A stretch of 64,000 nucleotides of DNA from Mesobacillus subterraneus (GTDB lineage Bacteria > Bacillota > Bacilli > Bacillales > Cytobacillaceae). Positions within the stretch are counted from its first letter, which is position 1. The number at the start of each line of letters is the position of its first letter. Where the stretch lies: positions 930,001 through 994,000 of the forward strand of contig NZ_CP129019.1 in NCBI RefSeq assembly GCF_020524355.2, in the 5' to 3' direction. This document shows positions 48,372-56,492 of the stretch, one piece after another. The translations under genes were made by a program, and so were the position numbers. Under the pieces are notes generated by a model, which saw nothing but the letters and a program-made list of their open reading frames with translations, ran no database searches and was not told the origin of the DNA.

Positions 48372-49919
48372 ATGATCCATTATCGTAAGATATTGGAATT
48401 ATATGACGAGGGAATTAGTCTAAGGGGCATTGCCGCCAGTACTGGTCACTCTCGGCAGAAAGTAACTGAAATCATTGAATTGGCTGGAAAGAAAGGATTG
48501 GAATGCCCGCTAGAGGAGGAAATGGACGATAGATGGATTGAGGATTTTCTTTTTCCTGAAAAGACCATGGAAGGCTCCGGCAGACAGCCTCTTGATTTTG
48601 AGTACATTCACAAAGAGTTAGCTAAACCGAATGTTACTCTGTCTCTTTTGCATCATGAATACGAAGCACGTAGCCGTGCGAATAACACGATTCCTTACTC
48701 CTATCGGAGTTTTGTACGGTATTACAGTAATTATGCTCAAAAGTACAAGGCGACAATGCGTATTCGAAGAAAACCAGGCGAAATAATGGAGGTTGATTGG
48801 GCTGGGTCCACACTTTTCATTATTGATAGAGATACTGGGGAAAAAGTGAAGGCGTATGTATTTGTCGCTACATTACCGTGCAGTCAGTTTTCCTATGCGG
48901 AAGCAACGCTTTCAATGGATCGGCATTCCTGGATTAACGCACATATACATGCGTATGAATATTTTGGCGGCGTAACTCAGATACTGGTTTCGGATAATCT
49001 GAAAACCGGTGTAACGAAGCACACTTCTAGGGAACTTGTGTTGAATCCTACGTACAAGGAAATGGCCAATCATTACAATACAATCATTATGCCAGCACGT
49101 GTGCGCAGCCCTAAAGATAAAGCGAGTGTTGAAGGCTCTGTTGGTACGATTTCAACATGGATTATAGCAGCACTGAGGAATACGCATTGTTTTAGCATCG
49201 AAGAATTAAATGTGGAATTACGTAAGAAACTTGAGGAATATAACCAGCGTCCTTTTACCAGAAAAGAAGGATGCCGTTTTTCTGCTTTTGAGGAAGAGGA
49301 GAAATTTGCGCTTTCCCCTCTCCCAGCCACGCCTTACAAAATATCTGAATGGAGAACGGCGAAAGTAAAGCCTGATTACCACATATCTGTAGACAGTATG
49401 TTTTACTCCGTGCCATACGAATATATTAATCAGGATGTGGATGTGAAGCTTACCGATGATATGGTTGTAGTCTATTTTAAGCACATGTGGCTAACTTCAC
49501 ACAAACGATTATATGGGAGATTCGGTCAGCCATCAACCCTTCCGGAGCATATGCCCGATAATCATAAGTTATATGTAGAGCACACGCCCGAAGTAGCGAT
49601 TGAGTGGGCCAGCAGCATTGGCTCCTCCACTACTATTGTCGTTCAATACCTTTTAGACTCCTATCAGTCTGAAAGACAGGCACTGCAATCTATCTTTTCT
49701 TTAAAGAAAATGGAGCAGCGTTACACCAAATATGAGATAGAACTGGCATGTAAAATGGTGTTATCCATGACAGGAAGACCGACGGTCAAAAGCATCCAGA
49801 CAATATTGAAAAGCAACAAGAAAAAAGACGCTGAACAAGAAATAAATAAAAATACAGAGGTAAGCGAGACCAATTTTGGCTTCACACGTGGGGCTTCTTA
49901 TTATGGAGGAAAAGAGTAA
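48372..49919 (+). CDS. istA: IS21-family transposase IstA
   Basis: 515 residues, ATG 48372 behind GGGAGG. N-terminal helix-turn-helix (YDEGISLRGIAASTGHSRQKVTEI), then the DDE integrase core: first Asp in EVDWAGST, second in ILVSDNLKTGV, Glu in PKDKASVEGSVG. The C-terminal beta-barrel domain follows. It overlaps istB by one base (TAATG), the usual translational coupling. Confidence 0.93.
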   Translation: MIHYRKILELYDEGISLRGIAASTGHSRQKVTEIIELAGKKGLECPLEEEMDDRWIEDFLFPEKTMEGSGRQPLDFEYIHKELAKPNVTLSLLHHEYEARSRANNTIPYSYRSFVRYYSNYAQKYKATMRIRRKPGEIMEVDWAGSTLFIIDRDTGEKVKAYVFVATLPCSQFSYAEATLSMDRHSWINAHIHAYEYFGGVTQILVSDNLKTGVTKHTSRELVLNPTYKEMANHYNTIIMPARVRSPKDKASVEGSVGTISTWIIAALRNTHCFSIEELNVELRKKLEEYNQRPFTRKEGCRFSAFEEEEKFALSPLPATPYKISEWRTAKVKPDYHISVDSMFYSVPYEYINQDVDVKLTDDMVVVYFKHMWLTSHKRLYGRFGQPSTLPEHMPDNHKLYVEHTPEVAIEWASSIGSSTTIVVQYLLDSYQSERQALQSIFSLKKMEQRYTKYEIELACKMVLSMTGRPTVKSIQTILKSNKKKDAEQEINKNTEVSETNFGFTRGASYYGGKE

Positions 49920-50676
49920 TGTTAAATGAGCATATGTTATCCAAACTACAAGAAATGAATTTAGGAGGTATGGCCGAAGCATTTAGAGAACAATCCTTAA
50001 ACAGAGAATACCAATCTATGAGTTTTGAAGATCGTTTTTCCTTGCTTGTCGACCTGGAATATTCGCGTCGGAAAAGCAATCATCTAAATCGTTTAATTAA
50101 AAACGCCACATTTTCAGACTCAAAAGCCTGCATTGAGGATATTGAATACCATGAGGATCGAAGACTTAAGAAGGAACTCATTTTGAAATTGGTAAAGCGG
50201 TACTTTTATATCAAGATCATCATAACATCATTTTAAAAGGTCCCACTGGCTCCGGAAAAACCTACATGGCGTGTGCATTGGGTGTTTCCGCTTGCCGTCA
50301 GCAGTATAAAGTGAAGTATGTCCGGCTCCCAGAATTACTGGATGAACTGTCTCTGGCTAAATTGGCTGCCGACGGCAGCTATCGAAAGCTAATAAAAAAA
50401 TACACAAAAACAGATGTACTCATTCTTGACGAGTGGTTACTTTCGGATCTTTCAAAAGATGAAGCAAATATCCTGTTGGAGATTACAGAAGCCCGGCACA
50501 AAACTGCTTCCACCATATATTGTTCCCAAATTGATCCGAGCGGTTGGCATATCAAATTGGGTAACGGAACGATGGCAGAAGCAATTTTGGATCGCATTGT
50601 TCATGACTCTTACCAACTACTTTTGGATGGGGATATTTCCATGCGGGAACGTCATGGATTGGGTATAGAGGTGTAG
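49919..50676 (+). CDS. istB: IS21 helper ATPase IstB (one frameshift)
   Basis: AAA+ ATPase that assists IstA. N-terminal part MLNEHMLSKLQEMNLGGMAE, Walker A KGPTGSGKTYMACALG, Walker B DVLILDEWLLSD. The frame breaks at 50191-50193: TTGGTAAAG fits an original TTGGCCAAAG, giving ILKLAKAVLLYQDHHNI and about 252 residues. This matches the GGCC-to-GGT error also seen in the amidase gene, so the IS may be fully active despite appearing broken. Confidence 0.88.
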
Positions 50677-50677
50677 G

Positions 50678-50998
50678 ATGAGGGAGTTATTAACGGTTCG
50701 GGAAGCCACCGAAATCTTACAATCTTGCGGAATAGAATGTCAGTTTCATGAAGTAAAGAAATGGGCTATAGAGGGGAAAATAAAAGCGAAGCATGAAAAT
50801 AGAGTTTACAGAATCGGTCTTGATGATGTTTATGATTTCCTCGAAATACTTTGGAAAGGCAGCTCATACGAGATTGGAATAAATGATGAAACAAAGATAA
50901 GTAGGCTCATTCAGGAGAACAAAGAGATTAAGGATAGAATTATACAGCTAGAGAAGGAAAACAAAATACTAAGACAAAAGTTATCCTCGTTAAAATAA
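50678..50998 (+). CDS. IS-borne small DNA-binding protein (excisionase-like HTH plus coiled coil)
   Basis: 106 residues, ATG 50678 one base after the istB stop. LLTVREATEILQSCGIECQF and VKKWAIEGKIKAKHENRVYR form an excisionase/MerR-like winged helix; the C-terminal third (LIQENKEIKDRIIQLEKENK) is a leucine-rich coiled coil. IS21 elements normally have only istA and istB, so this is a passenger or an added regulator of transposition. Function unknown. Confidence 0.75.
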   Translation: MRELLTVREATEILQSCGIECQFHEVKKWAIEGKIKAKHENRVYRIGLDDVYDFLEILWKGSSYEIGINDETKISRLIQENKEIKDRIIQLEKENKILRQKLSSLK

Positions 50999-51196
50999 AG
51001 CTTTCAAAATTAATGGAATACCCCTGCCACTGGTCAAATAGGCAGGGGTATTCTATTGAAATGTGTATGGTAAAGAGCTTGGCATTTGGTGGTAAATTTT
51101 CTGTCATTGAGTGGTAAAAAAGATGGCACGGGTGGTAAATTCTTATGACCGTAATCATCAAGAGCCTATTAATATAATTTTAACGTTATATCAATA

Positions 51197-51238
51197 AAAA
51201 AAGACCATCAACTTAACATGCAAATTGATGGTCATTTT
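51197..51238. terminator. Terminator downstream of sigK
   Basis: GACCATCAA (51203-51211) / TTGATGGTC (51225-51233), A-tract and T-tract at the ends; serves the minus-strand sigK. Confidence 0.75.
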
Positions 51239-51301
51239 AAAGTGCATTTTGGATGTTTGAGAAAGGTATCAGAACCCGTTAAGCAAATGTCCAAATCTTT
51301 G

Positions 51302-52024
51302 TTATTGTCCCTTATTCTTCTTCTTTTCCTTCTCCGCCCGATAAAACTCATGGAACATTTTCATCAATGCCCTCTTCTCGATCCGGGATACATAACTTCT
51401 CGAGATGCCAAGCTCTTTGGCAATTTCCCGCTGCGTTTTCTCCTTCTTTAAATCAAGGCCAAAGCGGCCAACAATGACCTCTTTTTCACGTTCATCGAGG
51501 ACATTGATATATTCCTTCACTTTTTCCAGCTCCATATTGAGCTGGATGGTATCAATGACATCTTCTGATTCAGACTTCAGGACATCGATCAGTGAAATTT
51601 CATTTCCTTCTTTGTCCTGGCCGATAGGGTCATGCAATGAAACATCCTTTTTAGTCTTCTTCAATGCCCGCAAATGCATTAGAATCTCGTTCTCAATGCA
51701 GCGAGCAGCATATGTTGCCAGTTTGGTTCCTTTGCCTTCCGAATAGCTTTCGATTGCCTTGATCAGGCCGATTGTCCCGATAGAAATCAAATCCTCCGAA
51801 TCCTCGCCAGTGTTTTCAAACTTTTTCACGATATGTGCGACAAGTCTCAGGTTATGTTCAATCAGCATATTTCTTGCGTGTGGGTCACCATTTGCCATCA
51901 ACCTTAAGTACTTCCGCTCATCAGCTGCAGATAACGGTTGAGGAAATGCATTGTTTTTAACATACGAAACAAGAAGGATCACTTCTTTAACTAAGTAGCC
52001 GAGTGCTGTTAGTATGCCCGACAT
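51302..52024 (-). CDS. sigK: RNA polymerase sporulation sigma factor SigK (uninterrupted)
   Basis: 240-residue pro-sigma-K. The N-terminal pro-sequence [20 protein letters not shown] is hydrophobic and would be cut by SpoIVFB. Region 2 ([41 protein letters not shown]) and region 4 ([15 protein letters not shown]) are intact. It drives late mother-cell genes. In B. subtilis 168 the gene is split by the skin element; here it is continuous and no recombinase lies beside it. Confidence 0.97.
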   Translation of the reverse strand: MSGILTALGYLVKEVILLVSYVKNNAFPQPLSAADERKYLRLMANGDPHARNMLIEHNLRLVAHIVKKFENTGEDSEDLISIGTIGLIKAIESYSEGKGTKLATYAARCIENEILMHLRALKKTKKDVSLHDPIGQDKEGNEISLIDVLKSESEDVIDTIQLNMELEKVKEYINVLDEREKEVIVGRFGLDLKKEKTQREIAKELGISRSYVSRIEKRALMKMFHEFYRAEKEKKKNKGQ

Positions 52025-52162
52025 GTTTCCACCCCCGCTTTTTTAGGCTTTCGCCTATAATAAATTCCTATGTCTTAAAGGGCTGGATTGTGTCTGTCCA
52101 ATTAAATATTTTGGTTTGGGAATTTAATCCAAAAACAATTTTCAAGAATCAATAGTTAATTC

Positions 52163-52246
52163 TGTGAACGCGTTGTTTTGTCACTTTTTAGACTAAGAAC
52201 GTTCACATAAAAGAAACAGACATAGAGGTAGGGGTATGGGTATAAT
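52163..52246 (+). promoter_or_regulatory. Promoter region of the sulfur operon with inverted arms
   Basis: TATAAT (52241-52246) has no good -35, which suggests activation. Upstream, TGTGAACG (52163-52170) and CGTTCACA (52200-52207) are perfect inverted arms 29 nt apart. Candidate operator; the regulator is unknown. Confidence 0.4.
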
Positions 52247-52292
52247 TTAGGTGTAAAGAAAATTCATTCGAAATTATTAGGAGGAAAAAATC

Positions 52293-52694
52293 ATGGAACA
52301 ACAAGCCCCATCTTTAGCGGTCATCTTATTATCGGAAGATCTAGAAAAGCTGCATGCAGGAGCACTTGTAGGCTCAGTTGCATCAATGTCAGGAATGACA
52401 GTCAATGTATTCGTGACAATGAACGCATTGAAATCTTTCCGCAAAGACAGCTTTGAAACGACTGATTTCATTACTGGAACTATTGGCAAGGAAATGCTGG
52501 CAAAGAAAATCCCATTGTTCGATTCACTTTTACAGGAAGGCAAGGATATGGGAGAGCTTAATATTTACGGTTGCGCATTAGCGATGGATATCATGGATTG
52601 GCAAGAAGAAGACATGATTGATGTGTTTGATGGTGTAATCGGGGTTACTAAATTCCTTGGTATGACTCAAGGTGCAACAGTTATTACAATGTAG
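52293..52694 (+). CDS. DsrE/DsrF-like sulfur carrier protein
   Basis: 133 residues, ATG 52293 after AGGAGG. Fold and motifs of DsrE2-type proteins: LAVILLSEDLEKLHAGALVG, FVTMNALKSF, and a conserved cysteine in NIYGCALAMDIMDW. Membrane-friendly and small. Adjacent TusA and SQR-like genes point to persulfide transfer. Confidence 0.85.
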   Translation: MEQQAPSLAVILLSEDLEKLHAGALVGSVASMSGMTVNVFVTMNALKSFRKDSFETTDFITGTIGKEMLAKKIPLFDSLLQEGKDMGELNIYGCALAMDIMDWQEEDMIDVFDGVIGVTKFLGMTQGATVITM

Positions 52695-52814
52695 GCTGCT
52701 GAAGCAGGAAAAAGTGATATGGCGTGCAGGCCTTTCATCCTTTTCCCCTTCATGCAAAAATAAAAAATCTTTTCTAATTTTAACACAAAACATCACTATA
52801 TAGGAGGAAAAATC

Positions 52815-53054
52815 ATGAGTGAAGTACAAGTAACTAAATCAATCGATGCCAGAGGAGCATATTGCCCAGGACCTTTAATGGAATTGGTAAAAGGAATCAA
52901 GACAGCACAAGTCGGAGATGTTGTAGAAGTACTGTCCACTGATAAAGGGTCAGCAGTCGATATCCCTGAGTGGGTAAATAAAATGGGCCACGAAATTGCC
53001 TACCTCGAAAATGAAGGCGATGAATTCAAAATCGCTGTTAAAAAGGCAAAGTAA
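52815..53054 (+). CDS. TusA-family sulfurtransferase
   Basis: 79 residues, ATG 52815 after AGGAGG. The catalytic motif CPGPLMELVKGI (CPxP) lies near residue 17, followed by GDVVEVLSTDKGSAVDIPEW. Carries sulfur as a cysteine persulfide. Second gene of the four-gene sulfur operon. Confidence 0.92.
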   Translation: MSEVQVTKSIDARGAYCPGPLMELVKGIKTAQVGDVVEVLSTDKGSAVDIPEWVNKMGHEIAYLENEGDEFKIAVKKAK

Positions 53055-53117
53055 TCGATCGCTGTTTGTTCAGCTAACAGCCTTCATCAAAGAATCCAAT
53101 AAAGAGGTGTGGACCAA

Positions 53118-54254
53118 ATGACAAAGAAAATTGTTATTCTTGGTGCCGGCAGCGCGGGAACAATGGTCGCAAACAGATTAGCCCGCCAGCTTGGAGATGA
53201 AATCAAGAAGCGTGAAGTCGAAGTCACTTTGATTTCCAATACTGAAAAGCATATCTACCAGCCAGGATACTTATTCATCGCTTTCAATGAAAAGCCATCT
53301 GAGCACTTCATCAGAAAACAGGAAGCACTTGTTCATCGACATGTAAACCTTGTATATGATGATGTAGAGAAAATCGATGTCGAGAAGAAAATGGTCAAAG
53401 GAAAGAAGCAGTATCAATATGACTATCTTGTTGTCGCGACTGGATCACATCCAGACCTTGACAGTGTACCCGGCTTAAGAGAAGGAGCGCATAATTTCTA
53501 TACGCTTGATGGCGCAGAACGCCTGCGCGATGATCTTGCAGCGATGGAAAAAGGGAAAATCCTGATCACGATTGACGTGCCGCATAAATGTCCTGCTGCT
53601 CCGCTTGAACTGGCATTGATGCTTGATGACTACTATCGGAAGAATGGCCGACGCAAGGATATTGAAATCAAATATTCTTATCCTATCGGACGAATCCATT
53701 CATTGGTTCCAGTTGCAGAATGGGCACTTCCGCAGTTTGAAAAGCGCGATATCAAATACGAAACATTCTTCAATCTTGAAGAAGTGGATCCGAAGCGCAA
53801 AGTGGCCATCACAATGGATGGTTCGGAACACCATTATGACATGCTGATTACGATCCCAGCCCATACTGGCGCAAAAGCAGTATTGGATTCTGGTATTGGA
53901 GATGAGTCCGGCTTTATTCCAACAAACCGTACAACATTGAAAATGATTGACCAGGATGATGTATACGTCATTGGTGACGCTACGAACCTTCCAATCAGCA
54001 AAGCTGGTTCAACTGCACACTACCAATCTGAATCACTTGTGGCAAATATCATCAGCAGATTGACTGGTCGCCCGGAAACAGCTGTATACAATGGTAAGGT
54101 AGCTTGCTTCCTTGAGAACAGCCTTGAAGATGCGAGCATGATTACATTTGACTACAACAACCCTCCGCAGCCAGCAGAAACTTCTGATCTGCTGCATTGG
54201 TTCAAAGCAGTATACAATGAGCTTTACTGGTTAAATGCCAAAGGGATTTTATAG
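53118..54254 (+). CDS. Sulfide:quinone oxidoreductase-like flavoprotein
   Basis: 378 residues, ATG 53118 behind AAAGAGGTG. FAD site VILGAGSAGTMVANRLARQ; ATGSHPDLDSVPG; a cysteine in DVPHKCPAAPLELALML corresponds to a redox cysteine of SQR; VYVIGDATNLPISKAGSTAH is the second FAD motif. Likely oxidises sulfide or persulfide and passes electrons to quinone. Substrate is inferred from family and neighbours. Confidence 0.85.
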   Translation: MTKKIVILGAGSAGTMVANRLARQLGDEIKKREVEVTLISNTEKHIYQPGYLFIAFNEKPSEHFIRKQEALVHRHVNLVYDDVEKIDVEKKMVKGKKQYQYDYLVVATGSHPDLDSVPGLREGAHNFYTLDGAERLRDDLAAMEKGKILITIDVPHKCPAAPLELALMLDDYYRKNGRRKDIEIKYSYPIGRIHSLVPVAEWALPQFEKRDIKYETFFNLEEVDPKRKVAITMDGSEHHYDMLITIPAHTGAKAVLDSGIGDESGFIPTNRTTLKMIDQDDVYVIGDATNLPISKAGSTAHYQSESLVANIISRLTGRPETAVYNGKVACFLENSLEDASMITFDYNNPPQPAETSDLLHWFKAVYNELYWLNAKGIL

Positions 54255-54268
54255 AAGGGGTGGTTGAG

Positions 54269-54829
54269 ATGGCTACAGAAACACCTCAAGCGGAGCAGAA
54301 TGCTCAACATAAACTTGTCAGCTTCACCGATGCAGCCATGAATGCTGTAACCGGGGAAATGGTCTCGACGATCGCCGAGACAGGCGTAAAGATGGTTGAG
54401 ATGGCTGATGATTTGCTTCAGCCTGAAACGCTTTCTTTATTAAAAGTCCTTCCTGAGGTGGCTGAGAACCTCGAGCGTACTTTAATGGAAGTAAAACGCA
54501 TGGAAGAAACTGGTGTATTGAAATCCTTGATGCAGCTTGCAGATATGGCAGCGGCTATGAAGGGTGCCATGACTGGACCGATGGTTACGGATATGGCTGA
54601 GAAAGCAATCAAAGGTGTAGAAATAGCAGATTCGTTCGTTCAGCTGGGTGCCATTGATCTGGTAGAAGGTATGCTAACTGCGTTCCATAATGCTCAAGAG
54701 GAAACAAAGGATAAAGAGCCGTTATCATCCATGCAGTTGATGAAGGCTGTCACTCAGAAAGAAACAAGAGAAGGCATGACATTAATGATCTCCTTCCTGC
54801 AAAATCTGCCGAAACAGTTGAACAAATAA
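54269..54829 (+). CDS. DUF1641 protein
   Basis: 186 residues, mostly helical and Met-rich (LADMAAAMKGAMTGPMVTDM). ATG 54269 with AAGGGG 8 nt upstream. DUF1641 proteins commonly sit next to SQR-like or formate dehydrogenase genes (YrhD in B. subtilis). Last gene of the sulfur operon; function unknown. Confidence 0.8.
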   Translation: MATETPQAEQNAQHKLVSFTDAAMNAVTGEMVSTIAETGVKMVEMADDLLQPETLSLLKVLPEVAENLERTLMEVKRMEETGVLKSLMQLADMAAAMKGAMTGPMVTDMAEKAIKGVEIADSFVQLGAIDLVEGMLTAFHNAQEETKDKEPLSSMQLMKAVTQKETREGMTLMISFLQNLPKQLNK

Positions 54830-54857
54830 AAGGAGAGGGAATTTTCCCTCTCCTTAG
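54829..54857. terminator. Terminator between the sulfur operon and the haemoglobin gene
   Basis: AAGGAGAGGGAA / TTCCCTCTCCTT perfect stem. Confidence 0.75.
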
Positions 54858-54859
54858 CT

Positions 54860-55216
54860 TCATTTATATAGAATATCATTCTTCATGCCTGTCAGTTTCT
54901 CCAATACTTGATTGATATCATCTTCAGATACATTGAATTCCCTCAGGCTGGCAGCAAGGTGATTGGCTATGGCGCCGAAGTGCTCATCATTCAGGTTCAT
55001 GCCTTTATGCGCGAGCTCCATGCTTCTTCCGGAATACTGATTAGGTCCGCCCAATGCCCAGCTGATAAACAATGATTGGTGTCTGCGCTGTTTTTCCATA
55101 TCCGTTTCTTCAAAGAACTTATTGACTGTTTCATCCGCCAATACCTTTTCGTAAAAAACATCGACCACTTTTGAAATGGCATCTTGTCCGCCGAGACGAT
55201 CGTATAAAGTTTCCAT
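54860..55216 (-). CDS. Group I truncated haemoglobin
   Basis: 118 residues, METLYDRLGGQDAISKVVDVFYEKV, minus strand, AGGAGG upstream of ATG 55216. The proximal-His region (SMELAHKGMNLNDEHFGAIANHL) and LGGPNQYSGR are family marks. Binds O2 or NO. It is convergent with the sulfur operon; a link to sulfur or redox stress is only inferred. Confidence 0.9.
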   Translation of the reverse strand: METLYDRLGGQDAISKVVDVFYEKVLADETVNKFFEETDMEKQRRHQSLFISWALGGPNQYSGRSMELAHKGMNLNDEHFGAIANHLAASLREFNVSEDDINQVLEKLTGMKNDILYK

Positions 55217-55307
55217 TCTATAATCCTCCTAACCATAGTTAACGTCACTATTAATTCTTTTTAACCAAAGGATTATGAATGAAACCTTTTAGATCAAAAT
55301 GCAAACA

Positions 55308-55982
55308 CTAATTCATCCATTTATAGCCCACGCCCCAAACAGTAGACAAAAATTCGTCCACAGCAAAACCTGATTTACGAAGTTTATCTCTAAGGTTCCT
55401 TACATGTGAATCTATTGTACGGTCTTCGGTATCGACACCGTATCCCCAAATGGTTGAAATTAAGTGTTCCCTTGTGAAAACCTTATTAATGTTTTGCAAA
55501 AATAGGCTCAGCAAGGCAAACTCCTTAGGCGTAAGAGGAATGAGAATGTCATTATACTGTACATCATAGGATTCCGTGTTAAGTTTCAAGCCATTGAAAT
55601 CGACCAGTGGGCTTTTGACAGAGTGTCTCCTAAGTACTGCTTCGATTCTTGCAATTAATTCACCTTCATCAAAAGGCTTGGTTATATAATCATCAGCTCC
55701 TATTTTCAACCCTCTGACAACGTCTGGCTTCTCACTCCTGGCAGTAAGCATGATGACGGGTATATCCTTCCAATGCCTGCGGATTTCAGTGCATGTCTCC
55801 CAGCCATCCATCTCGGGCATCATAACATCGAGCAACACGAGATCAGCATGGTTGTCCTCCAGGAAGCTTATGGCCTCATTGCCGGAAGTTTTTTTCATGC
55901 AAGTGAATCCTGCTGGTGTTAAATACAGAGCAAGCAAATCAAGCATGCGCGTTTCATCATCTACTAACAAAATCGTGGCTAT
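55308..55982 (-). CDS. OmpR-family response regulator (start codon reads ATA)
   Basis: 224 residues: receiver domain with phospho-Asp D52 (LVLLDVMMPEMDGW), Thr in IMLTARSEKPD, Lys in YITKPFDEGEL, then a winged-helix DNA-binding domain (LTPKEFALLSLFLQNINKVFTREHL; RTIDSHVRNLRDKLRK). The natural start is at 55982, 8 nt after GGGGG, but the codon reads ATA-GCC; ATG-GCC would restore it (TGGCCA on the plus strand seen as TGGCTA at 55976-55981). No histidine kinase gene adjoins it, so it is an orphan here. Confidence 0.9.
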   Translation of the reverse strand: MATILLVDDETRMLDLLALYLTPAGFTCMKKTSGNEAISFLEDNHADLVLLDVMMPEMDGWETCTEIRRHWKDIPVIMLTARSEKPDVVRGLKIGADDYITKPFDEGELIARIEAVLRRHSVKSPLVDFNGLKLNTESYDVQYNDILIPLTPKEFALLSLFLQNINKVFTREHLISTIWGYGVDTEDRTIDSHVRNLRDKLRKSGFAVDEFLSTVWGVGYKWMN

Positions 55983-56123
55983 ATAAAAAACCCCCTTGAA
56001 AAATATTCTTGAGTTTATCTTACACGAAAAGTTTGGAAAAACCGTGCACTTTTGATGTCTTTCATTTATCATGTTGACCCTGTAAAGCCCTGTGATTTTT
56101 TTAAAGGTTCGCAAAAAGCCCAA

Positions 56124-56151
56124 ACCAAAATGGACAGAATCCCATAAAATA
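56124..56151 (+). promoter_or_regulatory. Possible sigma-K promoter of the yjcZ-type gene
   Basis: CATAAAATA (56143-56151) matches the sigma-K -10 pattern CATANNNTA, with AC (56124-56125) 17 nt before it. The gene downstream is of a spore-associated type. Confidence 0.4.
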
Positions 56152-56182
56152 ATAATAGGATACAGAAAAGGAGTGTGAAAGT

Positions 56183-56329
56183 ATGCCTTACGGTTACTAT
56201 CCACCATACGGTGCACCCTATGGCGGTTATCCGGGTTATTACGGAGGAAGTGGTGTATGGTTTGCACTGTTCATCATCCTGCTCGTAATCGTCCTGATTT
56301 TTGGCGGATGGTGGTATTTTTACTGCTAG
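56183..56329 (+). CDS. YjcZ-type sporulation peptide
   Basis: 48 residues: MPYGYYPPYGAPYGGYPGYY, then one membrane helix (GVWFALFIILLVIVLIFGG) and WWYFYC. ATG 56183 after AAAAGGAGTG. Gly/Tyr-rich start plus a helix is the YjcZ pattern. Likely made late in the mother cell. Confidence 0.8.
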   Translation: MPYGYYPPYGAPYGGYPGYYGGSGVWFALFIILLVIVLIFGGWWYFYC

Positions 56330-56340
56330 AAGGGAAAGAG

Positions 56341-56374
56341 GTTTATCCCTAAGAATGGGATAAACCTTTTTACG
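56341..56374 (+). terminator. Terminator of the yjcZ-type gene
   Basis: AGGTTTATCCC / GGGATAAACCT with TTTTT. Confidence 0.85.
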
Positions 56375-56492
56375 TCCAGAATTTTCCCCTTCATAACTTT
56401 TAGTTACATCTTTTTAGATAATCATTGAAAAAATAGAAATTTTAGAAAAATAACATTATAATAATATAGTAGAAAAAAGGGGGATCAATTCA

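Larger units (their letters stand above)
48215..51157 (+). mobile_element. IS21-family insertion sequence, 2943 bp, with 5-bp target repeat
   Basis: Ends are imperfect inverted repeats of about 70 bp starting TGATTAC at 48215 and ending GTAATCA at 51157; both contain TACCACC, TGCCAT, TTTTTACCA and GAAATTTACCAC at equal spacing. The element is flanked by TCAAG at 48210-48214 and 51158-51162. It holds istA, istB and a third small gene. Intact flanking repeats point to a fairly recent insertion into the gap before sigK. Confidence 0.92.

Noticed and set aside
56183..56329. Spore coat or exported Gly-rich matrix protein
   Set aside because: The ORF is only 48 residues with a single membrane helix; the YjcZ-type reading fits better.
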